From contig JAJRPN010000031.1 in the NCBI GenBank assembly GCA_024280755.1, positions 1 to 64,000 of the forward strand: 64,000 bases of DNA, given 5' to 3'. Of the stretch, positions 26,057 through 34,380 are shown one piece after another (positions within the stretch are counted from its first letter, which is position 1; every line of letters begins with the position of its first letter). The notes beneath the pieces were generated by a model that saw nothing but the letters and a program-made list of their open reading frames with translations, was not told where the DNA came from and ran no database searches. Both the position numbers and the translations under genes were made by a program. Source of the stretch: Planctomycetota bacterium (GTDB lineage Bacteria; Planctomycetota; Phycisphaerae; Phycisphaerales; UBA1924).

Positions 26057-27847
26057 ATGCCCAACACCAACGCCCAGACAGACCGATTGATCGAAATCAA
26101 AATCCCCAAGGGGGGCGATCGGGGATTGACACGGGTGTGGAAGGCACGGTCGAATGAAAAACTCAACGGCGAGCTGATAGACCGGGTGCTGATGGCGCGA
26201 GGGATCAAACCCGACGAGCAAGGCACCGCCTTTTTGAATCCATCGCTCAAAGAAATGCACGATCCATCTGGGATTCCTGATCTGGACAAAGCTGCGACGC
26301 GGATACTTGAAGCGGTCAACGCTGACGAACCGATTGTGATCTTTGGTGATTATGATGTTGATGGTGTGACGGCATCCGCTATCTTGATCCATCTCATCCG
26401 CACGATCAAACCCGATGCCAAAGTCAGCTCATACATCCCCCACCGGCTCGACGAAGGATACGGGATCAACTCCGATGCGATCCGCACATTGGTCGAGCAG
26501 GGCGCGAAGGTGATTGTTTCGGTCGATTGCGGGATCACCGCGATCGAGCCTGCGATTGTTGCCAAAGAACTCGGTATTGATCTGATCATCACCGACCATC
26601 ACAACCCGCCCGAAAGCATGGCCGACCTGCCCGATGCGTTTGCGGTCGTGCATCCGCGTCGACCAGATTCAAAGTATTCGTTTGGCGAACTCTGCGGCGC
26701 GGGGGTTGCGTACAAACTCGCGTGGCGGATGGCGACGATGGATGCGGGTGGCGAAAAGGTCTCGTCTGCGATGCGAACGGTGTTGGTTGATCTACTTGGT
26801 TTCGCCGCGTTGGGTTCGATCGCGGACATTGTGCCTTTGGTTGATGAGAATCGGGTGATTGTGAAACACGGGCTGTCACGGATTCCGACACTTCCAAACG
26901 AAGGACTCCAAGCGTTGATCCGGGCTTCGGGCTTGGATTCTGAGAAAATCGACACCGAAGCGATCGGGTTTCGGCTCGCGCCTCGGCTCAATGCGATCGG
27001 TCGGCTCGGGCACGCGTGCGATGCGCTCGAACTGATGACCGATGCCAAAGGCGAACGGGCGGTGGAACTCGCTGAGGAGTTATCACGCATCAACGACGAG
27101 CGGAAAAAGCAGGAACTCGCGATTGTGACACAGGCGGTAGAGATGGCGATCGCTGCGGGCATGACCGGGAGCGACAAGCGGGCGATTGTTCTGGCGCATG
27201 AAGACTGGCATCCCGGGATTGTCGGGATCGTGTGTTCACGACTGGTCGATCGGTTTGCCCGACCGACGATCTTGATGCAACGAACACCTACTGCGTGCAA
27301 GGGATCTGGGCGGAGTATCGAGGGATTTAATCTGCACGCTGGGCTTGATGCGTGCAAGGATTTGCTCGGGACTTATGGCGGGCACGATATGGCAGCGGGG
27401 ATGAAGTGTGATCCTGAACAGTTCGATGCGTTCGCTGATGCGTTTATTGCGCATGCCAATGACAAACTGAGCGAGAGTGATCTTGTGCATCATGCCAAGT
27501 ATGACTGCGTTGCAGATTTCTCGGAGCTGAATGTCACCTCAATCCGCCAACTTGATCGTATTGCGCCCTTTGGCGCAGGCAATCGGTCGGTTCGGCTCCG
27601 GATCAATGGGCTCAAACTCAACGGCCAACCGACCCCGATGGGCAAGACGGGGAACCATTTGTCGTTCCGAGTTGGCTCACGAACACAAGTCGGCCCGATG
27701 CTAAGAATAGTCGCGTGGAACTGGGCACGGTATATGGATCGGATCCCGGCAGGTGCACCCGTCGAGGTGATTGTTGAGCCAAAGGTTTCGAGCTGGAATG
27801 GAAACACCCGCGTCGAACCAGTGTTGGTCGATCTGCGGGTGGTGTGA
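26057..27847 (+). CDS. recJ: Single-stranded-DNA-specific 5'-3' exonuclease RecJ
   Basis: The 596-residue DHH-family nuclease acts in recombination and mismatch or base-excision repair. Motifs run in order: VIFGDYDVDGVTASAIL, VSVDCGI, IITDHHNPPE (DHH), ELCGAGVAYKLAW, GFAALGSIADIVPL, and the DHHA1 domain with GGHDMAAGM. The last 110 residues form the OB-fold (NRSVRLRINGLKLNG onward). ATG 26057 is used because it has a partial GAG element; ATG 26039 is an alternative adding six residues. Confidence 0.96.
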   Translation: MPNTNAQTDRLIEIKIPKGGDRGLTRVWKARSNEKLNGELIDRVLMARGIKPDEQGTAFLNPSLKEMHDPSGIPDLDKAATRILEAVNADEPIVIFGDYDVDGVTASAILIHLIRTIKPDAKVSSYIPHRLDEGYGINSDAIRTLVEQGAKVIVSVDCGITAIEPAIVAKELGIDLIITDHHNPPESMADLPDAFAVVHPRRPDSKYSFGELCGAGVAYKLAWRMATMDAGGEKVSSAMRTVLVDLLGFAALGSIADIVPLVDENRVIVKHGLSRIPTLPNEGLQALIRASGLDSEKIDTEAIGFRLAPRLNAIGRLGHACDALELMTDAKGERAVELAEELSRINDERKKQELAIVTQAVEMAIAAGMTGSDKRAIVLAHEDWHPGIVGIVCSRLVDRFARPTILMQRTPTACKGSGRSIEGFNLHAGLDACKDLLGTYGGHDMAAGMKCDPEQFDAFADAFIAHANDKLSESDLVHHAKYDCVADFSELNVTSIRQLDRIAPFGAGNRSVRLRINGLKLNGQPTPMGKTGNHLSFRVGSRTQVGPMLRIVAWNWARYMDRIPAGAPVEVIVEPKVSSWNGNTRVEPVLVDLRVV

Positions 27848-27875
27848 ATCGTCGGAAAAATGTATATCTTAGCGA

Positions 27876-29105
27876 TCAGTCGGTTTTGACTTCGGCGAAA
27901 GTGCCGGTGCCGAGTTGATCGAGCATCTGCATATACCGCGGATTCCCCGGCTCGAGCTTGACCGCATGGGCGATGCTTGCGAACGCTTCGGGATACTGAT
28001 TCAGATCGGTTAAGATCATGGCACGGAAGGCGTGAATGCCTGCGTCCATTGGTGATTGCTGTAATGCTTTGTTAATCGAAGCGAGTGATGAGCTGTGATC
28101 TTCTGCTTGACGGTGGTACATCGCGTAGAGCAGGTAGCCCTCGTGTGAGTTTGGAGCGAGCGAGACAATGCGTGTTGCAGCCTTGCGCACAGTTCGCATA
28201 TCGTTGATCACGAATGACGAGTTGGCCAAGCCTACCCATGAGTCGACATCGCTCTTGCCTTCGGATGAGGAGAGTAATTTTTGATAAATCGAGCGGGCCT
28301 CAACAGGACGCCCGGTGTTGATGAGCGTTTTGGCATGCAGGACTTGAAGATCTCGGCGATCTGCGTTGGCCGATTTTTTCAAGAGCAGTGAGATATTGCT
28401 CTCTGCTTGCGCGAACAATCCTGCGAGCATCTGCGCGTGGATCAGATTTTCAACAATGCCCTCGTCGTCTGGAGCGAGCAGGCGAGCCTCGTTAAAGAAC
28501 TCGACAGCCGATTGGTAGTCATCTTGAAGCAAAGCGATGTGCCCAAGTGTTTGGCGGATGCCCGCGTTGTTCTGGGCCATCGGGATGGAAACAATGTAGG
28601 CCTTCGCCTCTTCGATGCGCCCGAGGTCGATGAACATCTCTGCTGCTGCGACCGCATATGATGGGTTGTAATCATCAAACTCACACGCGTTCTCAAAGTG
28701 AGTCAATGCGTCTTCAGGACGGTTGAGGCGTTCGAAGACAATCCCAAGGTAGTACTGCGCATCAGACTCTTCTGGATTGAGTGTTGATGCAGTACGCAAA
28801 GACTTGAGCGCGTTGCCAAGGTCGCCCAGCTCGATCTGGATTCGCCCTTTGAGGACATGCGACTTGACGACTGTGTCATTGATCGAAAGCGAATAATCGA
28901 CCTTCTCGATTGCCTTCTCAAGATCACCCGCGAGGAATGCTTGGCGTGCAAGCTCCCATTCGGTTGCGCTCTTAAGAAAGCTCATGCGTTCCTTGGCCAG
29001 CGACACACCCTGGCGGGTGTAGTTGCCTTGCCCAGAACACCCGACGAGCGTTGCGATAAGAACGGTTGAAGTAGCGAGAGCGATCTGAGCCTTGTTGATG
29101 TGCAT
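27876..29105 (-). CDS. TPR-repeat lipoprotein
   Basis: The 409-residue protein has a lipoprotein signal with lipobox LVGC and Cys at residue 23, then about ten tetratricopeptide helix pairs (for example SDAQYYLGIVFERLNRPEDAL, SHEGYLLYAMYHRQAEDHSS). It should be membrane-tethered in the periplasm and could act as a pilotin-like or scaffold partner of the secretin encoded 76 bases upstream; this is inferred from context. ATG 29105 is preferred because AGGAG lies seven bases before it; the ATG at 29111 is too close to that element. Confidence 0.9.
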   Translation of the reverse strand: MHINKAQIALATSTVLIATLVGCSGQGNYTRQGVSLAKERMSFLKSATEWELARQAFLAGDLEKAIEKVDYSLSINDTVVKSHVLKGRIQIELGDLGNALKSLRTASTLNPEESDAQYYLGIVFERLNRPEDALTHFENACEFDDYNPSYAVAAAEMFIDLGRIEEAKAYIVSIPMAQNNAGIRQTLGHIALLQDDYQSAVEFFNEARLLAPDDEGIVENLIHAQMLAGLFAQAESNISLLLKKSANADRRDLQVLHAKTLINTGRPVEARSIYQKLLSSSEGKSDVDSWVGLANSSFVINDMRTVRKAATRIVSLAPNSHEGYLLYAMYHRQAEDHSSSLASINKALQQSPMDAGIHAFRAMILTDLNQYPEAFASIAHAVKLEPGNPRYMQMLDQLGTGTFAEVKTD

Positions 29106-29181
29106 GTGCATGCTCCTAAAGGGTGATTACGAACAGTTCACATTTCGGCCCGATAGCCTTGCGAGGTCAGTTCAATCCTGC

Positions 29182-31809
29182 TCAATCTTCGAAATCGCCC
29201 GCTTCGACACCTACTTCTGTAAATGTACCCTGCGACTGGGAGCTTGGTGATGCTGGAGTTTCTTCTGAAACCACATAATCAAAGCTCAAAGGCCAGTCCA
29301 AACGCAATGCACCGCCAGATGGCAATGGGATGATCAGCTGACCAGAGAACTTCTCAGCAGCGATCGAGAACGATCCCTGGAATGCTTCTGACTCAAAGCC
29401 ATCAACCCTCTCTGGAGCGAACTCCTGAGGAGTGAGTGCGTTGGCATCTGCTGATTCGTAGAATGAATCTGGATCGATCTCGACGAAATCAACGCTGGTG
29501 TCTTCGCCGGTGACGAGTGACTTCATCTGGTCAAAGGCATCGAATGACTCTGATGTTGATTCTGGTGTGAACTCGGTTTCGGAGGTGAAATCGGCAGCTG
29601 AAACAGCGGTTGATTCCTTGACTGCTTCGAATGGTTCAAGATTCTCAGCATCGACGAGGGTGTAGCCCTGCTCGGCGTAGAACGCTTCGTCTGAGAAATC
29701 TTCGCTCTGGGTTGAAGCTGCAACTTGATCAGTTGAGGCTTCCGAGAACGCTGCTTCTGAAACTGATGCTTCTGAATCAAATGCTTCGGAGGCTGGTACT
29801 TCTGAAATCGGTGCTTGTGATACGAAGTTCGTTTCGACCTGTGCGAATGGATCGATGCTTGGTGCGTTAAAGTTTGAAGACATGCCGCCGGGGTGAAGCT
29901 CGTTGTGGAGCATACCCTCGATCAGGCTTCGGCTTGGCATGCTGCGCATCTCGCCGGTAAGCTCGGTACGGAGTGCCCGGGCATCTGGTGATACTGGCAT
30001 CAGGCGGAGGGCGCGATCGACCTTGTCGAGTGCGTCTTGAACCTGGCCGTTGTCTGCGAGTTGGCGAGCCGAGATCAACAACTGACCGACGCGGCGTTCA
30101 CGCGACCAGGGAAGCAAACCCTTACGCGCACCGTAGCGAGCGTGCTCGATGTATTGATTTCCCATATCCCCATTATCTGCCAGCACAGTATCATTGATGA
30201 TTGTTGGTGTGATCAGGAAGATGATTTCTGAGCGACGGGTTGAATCGTCATAGCCTTTGAAAGCGTTGCCGATCAGTGGGATATCGCCGAGGACTGGAAC
30301 CTGACGACGCGTTGCCGATGTGGTTTCTGTGAAGAGGCCACCAAGGACAACGGTTTGTCCGTCTTGCACCATGATGTTGGTGTTCATTTCGGTGGTATCT
30401 TCGTCCGGGATGGTTACATTATTGCCTGCACCATCTGAGACTTGACGAAGCGTGAAGTTTGAGACCTGCGGGCGAAGCTCAAGGCGGATCAAGCCGTTCT
30501 TGGAAACGAATGGGCGGACTGAGAGCTGGGTACCAACATCGAGAAACTCAACAGATTGGGTTGTTGAGGTATCGGTTGTCGTTGAGTTCAGATAGCCGAC
30601 TCGGGTACCAACGAGCACGCGTGCTGGCTGGCGGTTGAGTGTGAGTAGCTTTGGGTTTGATACGACGGTGACATCGGTAATCTCATCGAGCACACGCATG
30701 AACACGCCGACATCGCCATTGACGAACCCTGCTTTGAGTGATGCAGGACCTGAAGTGTTCCCAACTGTTGAGCTTAGGCCCGAAGCATGTCCACCTGCGG
30801 GTGGAACACCGACAGCGGTGCCGTCGACTCGCTCTCCTGAACCCGAGATCAAACCATCGACGATACTCAGCGGGCCGCCGGTGCCGACGAAGTCTGCGAA
30901 ATCGAGGTTCTGGATGAGTGCGAAGTCCATACCAAAGGCATTGGCTTCGTTGAGTGTGGTCTGAAGGATCGTTGCTTCGATCAAGATCTGGGCAGGTTTG
31001 GTGTCAAGCTCTGCGATCAGTGAGATAATCTCGTCGATGTTTTCTTCAAAGTCGTGGATGACGAGTGTTGCGGAGCTTGCGTAGTTGTCCGCACCGGTTG
31101 GTGAGCCATCGGTAATGGCAAATGCTTCTGTTTGAGCGTTGGTGGTGATCGAGCCGTTCTCTGAGAGCAGCATCTTGGCGAACTCGCCAGCATCGACCGC
31201 ATTGAGATAGTCGAGCGTGATTACACGGGTGATTGCCTTGCGGGAGAGTGCTTCGAACTCGATGAGTTCTTCAGCGGTATAGACATAGATAAAGTTGCCC
31301 TTCTCGATATAGCCGTAGCCATTCACATGAAGGATTGAATCGAGTGCTTCGTAGAAGGTCACGCCGTAGAGGTCGGCGGTGACGGATGCCGAGACATTGT
31401 TTGAGCTGATGATGTTGCGTTGGGACTGGATCGAGAGCAGCTGGAGGATATTGCCAAGGTCCTCGTTGTTCACATGGAGATCGACAAGATCATAATCGGA
31501 AACATCGACCGCACCCGAGAAATCTTCGAGGCTTGTATCGCCTGACTCAGGATCGACGAACTCTTCGTCATAGCCTGGAACATTTTCGAACTCATCCCCC
31601 ATGAGTTCTTCGAGTGCTTCGTCGGTGGTGTCTTGCACTTGCTGCTTGGCTTGACTCTTGAGAGCTGCCAGGAGACCGAATCCGCTTGAGTCCTGTGCCC
31701 CTGCGCTCCCTGCGATCAGCGAGAGGGCCAACGCTGGCATAATCCCGTTGCGAAGGCTTAGACGCAGAAGGTTGGATGTGAAGGTACGATTGGTGTCTTG
31801 GTTGCTCAT
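29182..31809 (-). CDS. Secretin of the type II secretion / type IV pilus family
   Basis: The 875-residue outer-membrane channel protein has a signal peptide (cleavage near residue 38). An N-terminal domain carries VDLHVNNEDLGNILQLLS, like STN/secretin N-domains. An N1-like region is followed by the secretin core, with the near-terminal signature VPVLGDIPLIGNAFKG and the RRSEIIFLITPTII end. After the core come about 280 extra residues: a helical part, then a Ser/Glu/Ala-rich low-complexity stretch, then LPSGGALRLDWPLSF. That tail is unusual. The start is ATG 31809, with GAGGA eight bases upstream. It sits between prepilin genes and a TPR lipoprotein gene; no ATPase or inner-membrane platform gene is present. 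Confidence 0.93.
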   Translation of the reverse strand: MSNQDTNRTFTSNLLRLSLRNGIMPALALSLIAGSAGAQDSSGFGLLAALKSQAKQQVQDTTDEALEELMGDEFENVPGYDEEFVDPESGDTSLEDFSGAVDVSDYDLVDLHVNNEDLGNILQLLSIQSQRNIISSNNVSASVTADLYGVTFYEALDSILHVNGYGYIEKGNFIYVYTAEELIEFEALSRKAITRVITLDYLNAVDAGEFAKMLLSENGSITTNAQTEAFAITDGSPTGADNYASSATLVIHDFEENIDEIISLIAELDTKPAQILIEATILQTTLNEANAFGMDFALIQNLDFADFVGTGGPLSIVDGLISGSGERVDGTAVGVPPAGGHASGLSSTVGNTSGPASLKAGFVNGDVGVFMRVLDEITDVTVVSNPKLLTLNRQPARVLVGTRVGYLNSTTTDTSTTQSVEFLDVGTQLSVRPFVSKNGLIRLELRPQVSNFTLRQVSDGAGNNVTIPDEDTTEMNTNIMVQDGQTVVLGGLFTETTSATRRQVPVLGDIPLIGNAFKGYDDSTRRSEIIFLITPTIINDTVLADNGDMGNQYIEHARYGARKGLLPWSRERRVGQLLISARQLADNGQVQDALDKVDRALRLMPVSPDARALRTELTGEMRSMPSRSLIEGMLHNELHPGGMSSNFNAPSIDPFAQVETNFVSQAPISEVPASEAFDSEASVSEAAFSEASTDQVAASTQSEDFSDEAFYAEQGYTLVDAENLEPFEAVKESTAVSAADFTSETEFTPESTSESFDAFDQMKSLVTGEDTSVDFVEIDPDSFYESADANALTPQEFAPERVDGFESEAFQGSFSIAAEKFSGQLIIPLPSGGALRLDWPLSFDYVVSEETPASPSSQSQGTFTEVGVEAGDFED

Positions 31810-32004
31810 TGATGTATCCTCAGCGTTTCGGCTTGTCGCCTGCACTCGTTTGATCCCATGCGTGTTTTTTACCCGCCCGGGTATATTGCTGCAATTCAAT
31901 CGACTGTTCCTACATGTGACTTTGCGTAGACCTTGTGCTTTCGGTGATCAGGTGTCGTCATAAACCGACCTTGGAGAGCCGATAACACGATTACAGGTCA
32001 TACT

Positions 32005-32304
32005 TCATGGTTTGGATGGTTGCTCATGGTCCGAATCTATTATCAAATCTGAAGACGATTCTGTCGATTGCTCTTCTTCATCTTTATTGATCTTGATGAC
32101 CTGTTCATCTTGTTGATCGAGCAACTCATCAGGCACCATAACCTCGCGTGGGTCGGCGTAGGCGCTCCTTGGGATGTCGGTGACCAACCGGAGCTTCGCC
32201 CAGATCAACACGCCAGCAAGCAAGCCCAAGCAAAGCACCAGCGAGAGATTGCGGGTTTTCCCTGCGAGGGACTGTGGTGAGTTATTGTTGTGTTTATGAT
32301 TCAT
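32005..32304 (-). CDS. Small single-span membrane protein
   Basis: The 99-residue protein has one membrane span (about residues 18-35, LSLVLCLGLLAGVLIWAKL) between a polar N-terminus and an acidic periplasmic tail rich in Asp, Glu and Ser. The size and layout recall assembly proteins such as GspC/PilP N-terminal parts, but no homology can be claimed. AAGGCGG a few bases before ATG 32304 supports the start; an earlier ATG at 32355 lacks this. It lies between the prepilin and secretin genes in the same direction. Confidence 0.75.
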   Translation of the reverse strand: MNHKHNNNSPQSLAGKTRNLSLVLCLGLLAGVLIWAKLRLVTDIPRSAYADPREVMVPDELLDQQDEQVIKINKDEEEQSTESSSDLIIDSDHEQPSKP

Positions 32305-32402
32305 AGATCCGCCTTTCGATTCATATCGGGCAGCAAAAAAAGCAACTTGCACCAAATAAATCGGTACAAGAAACTCACAGATTTCTAAATGGAATAATCG
32401 GA

Positions 32403-32960
32403 TTAGTCCAGACGAGTCACAGTTACACGCCCGGTAAAGGCTGCAACATTAATACGCCATCGACTCATCGGCCCGGCGAGAATCACCGAACCACCATTGC
32501 TCAGGTTGCTCGTCCCTGGAGCAGACACCGGCCCGCCCATCTCATCAAAGATAAGGGTTTCATCGCCATCGAAAGACGCAGACTCGATTATTACGCCGCC
32601 GTACTTTTCATGGCTGAGATCAACAACATAGCGTTGGGCTGGCCCGTTGATGTCATAGAGCGCATCGTTGGCGACATCGATCGTCGTGCCTTCGACTTGG
32701 ATGAGTGTGTAGCTATTGTTATCAATATCAAAGACCATCGCCCGCTGTTCTTGATAACCCAATGAGTCCATTTGGATGAAGGTGATATCAGAAACAATCA
32801 TCCGCACCGCAGCTTGAATCCGAAGCACGCCGGCAGAACTCAACGAAGGCGCCACCATCGCACCCGCGATTCCCATGATCGTGACGACCAAAAGCACTTC
32901 GATAAGTGTGTATCCACGCATTGGACGATTTGATGTGTTGTGATGGCGTACTCGTCGCAT
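32403..32960 (-). CDS. Prepilin-like protein, GspH/FimT type
   Basis: The 185-residue protein has a type IV prepilin leader with cleavage between Gly and Tyr in RGYTLIEVLLVVTIMG, keeping Glu at +5. The rest is beta-rich, and its length and position match minor pseudopilins of the GspH family. AAGGA eight bases before ATG 32960 supports the start. It follows two GspG-like genes and precedes the small membrane protein and secretin genes, so it likely forms the tip or minor part of a pseudopilus. Confidence 0.88.
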   Translation of the reverse strand: MRRVRHHNTSNRPMRGYTLIEVLLVVTIMGIAGAMVAPSLSSAGVLRIQAAVRMIVSDITFIQMDSLGYQEQRAMVFDIDNNSYTLIQVEGTTIDVANDALYDINGPAQRYVVDLSHEKYGGVIIESASFDGDETLIFDEMGGPVSAPGTSNLSNGGSVILAGPMSRWRINVAAFTGRVTVTRLD

Positions 32961-33013
32961 CGTTAATTCCTTCCACGCCCCCACCAACATCTACCGAAAC
33001 GATTTCATCCGAC

Positions 33014-33454
33014 TCATGGCAATGGGAGCGGCTCGTCGTTGCTGTCGAACCCACCCGCCCAGATCTCGCCGGTCAGATTGTTGTACACCCAGCCATGTGT
33101 CTGCTGATATGCAGCGTCTGGGCTTGTTCCGATGACAATGACCTGTTGATTTGAGCCGCCAACATATGGATTGGCGGGTGCTTCTTTGAGATATTCACCA
33201 GCACCTGCGATCAACGATCCCCAGGTCCCGTCGCCAGCAGCGACTGATGGCAATGAGTTTTCATTGCGGACCTGAAAAACCTCAACCGCTCGGCGGAGCT
33301 TGTGAAGCTCGGACTGTGTCGTCCCAATGCTCGCTTCATTTACTGCCCCCAAAAAACTGGGAACAACAATCGCAGCCAAGATGCCGAGGATAACCACGAC
33401 GATTAGGATTTCGACAAGGGTGAATGCTCGGTTTCGTGTAGGCTTGGTGTTCAT
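33014..33454 (-). CDS. Prepilin-like protein, GspG type, with Ala at the cleavage site
   Basis: The 146-residue protein has the prepilin helix FTLVEILIVVVILGILAAIVVPSF and a GspG-like C-terminal part with APANPYVGG near residue 100. The residue before the mature Phe is Ala, not the usual Gly (NRAFTLVE). Processing by prepilin peptidase tolerates Ala in some cases. It resembles the neighbouring 33542 gene through the first 30 residues, so the pair arose by duplication. ATG 33454 is used; a longer frame starting at 33496 adds residues unlike a leader. Confidence 0.9.
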   Translation of the reverse strand: MNTKPTRNRAFTLVEILIVVVILGILAAIVVPSFLGAVNEASIGTTQSELHKLRRAVEVFQVRNENSLPSVAAGDGTWGSLIAGAGEYLKEAPANPYVGGSNQQVIVIGTSPDAAYQQTHGWVYNNLTGEIWAGGFDSNDEPLPLP

Positions 33455-33477
33455 CTCAGTTCCCCTGTTATGGAAGA

Positions 33478-33505
33478 CAGGCAAGCTTGTTTCCAAACTT
33501 GCCTG
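33478..33505. other. Hairpin between two prepilin genes
   Basis: Arms CAGGCAAG and CTTGCCTG are perfect over 8 bp with a 12-base centre. There is no T tract, so it is not a terminator by itself; it might stabilise or process the mRNA between the two pseudopilin genes. Confidence 0.4.
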
Positions 33506-33541
33506 CGTAGTTGATTGCGGGCGTATTGCCCACTATTTTGG

Positions 33542-33964
33542 TTATGGTACGATCGCTGCGATGTTGCCTGTACCCGCATCGTATACCCAGCCATCAGTAC
33601 TGTTCGCAACATCAAACAATGAGATTGCTGGATTAGCGTCATCGAATGTGGTGTTCACTACCACTGATGATGCACCTGTGTAAGGATTCACTGGGAGATC
33701 CTTGAAGTAGCCATCGGTGATCAAATCAGAGAACTCTTGACCAGATAAGAGGGTTGGATAGCTGCCGTTGTTCTTTGCTGCAAAGAGCTCGAACTGGTTT
33801 TCCATCGTGGAAACCTGAGTAGCGATATTCCCATCACGAGCTTCATTGGCTGCGTTGGTGAACTGAGGGACCACGATCGCGGCGAGGATGCCGAGGATCA
33901 CGACCACGATGAGGATTTCGACAAGGGTAAAGCCCTTTGCCATTGCTTTGCGGTTTGCATGCAT
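33542..33964 (-). CDS. Prepilin-like protein, GspG type (major pseudopilin)
   Basis: The 140-residue protein has a short charged leader ending in Gly (MAKG), then FTLVEILIVVVILGILAAIV with Glu at +5, and a GspG-like domain with DLPVNPYTGAS. It is probably the major pseudopilin, since it is first of the three prepilin genes and has the best Shine-Dalgarno sequence (AAGGAGA five bases before ATG 33964). The preceding gene ends behind a strong terminator at 34296-34323, so this gene probably has its own promoter in 33965-34295, where I see no clear -35/-10 pair. Confidence 0.93.
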   Translation of the reverse strand: MHANRKAMAKGFTLVEILIVVVILGILAAIVVPQFTNAANEARDGNIATQVSTMENQFELFAAKNNGSYPTLLSGQEFSDLITDGYFKDLPVNPYTGASSVVVNTTFDDANPAISLFDVANSTDGWVYDAGTGNIAAIVP

Positions 33965-34295
33965 TTGTTTGTCTCCTTGAATACGACTCATGAGTGTCAC
34001 GCCCTTGCCGGGTCCGGCATTGCCGATCGTTCCCTTCGATGGGTCGCTCCTCTTCAGGGCCCATCGATACTGAAACTTCTCAATCGCGGCAACACACCGC
34101 ACCTGACAAGTTCAAGCCTGACAAATAGATCATCGTCGTGCCGGTCGTTTCAAATAACACTTGATGGAATTCAACCACCGAAACCCACTGCAAGATGATG
34201 GGATACCCCACCATTGCCGGTTGTACGGGCAAAGCCCCCTGCATACCGGCTGTTTCGCACACCGAAGCGATCCTCTCTCCGCCCGATAGGTGCAT

Positions 34296-34323
34296 AAAAA
34301 AAACGAGCCAATTTGGCTCGTTT
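34296..34323 (-). terminator. Terminator after the HEAT/pseudo-receiver gene
   Basis: A perfect 8-bp stem CGAGCCAA with TTGGCTCG lies around a single base, and on the minus strand it is followed by eight T. On the plus strand three T also follow, but no plus-strand gene precedes it. Confidence 0.85.
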
Positions 34324-34380
34324 GTTTGGTTATTGGATGTTGCGGTCGGGTTATCGGCGAGAAGCCAACAAAGCCGATTC

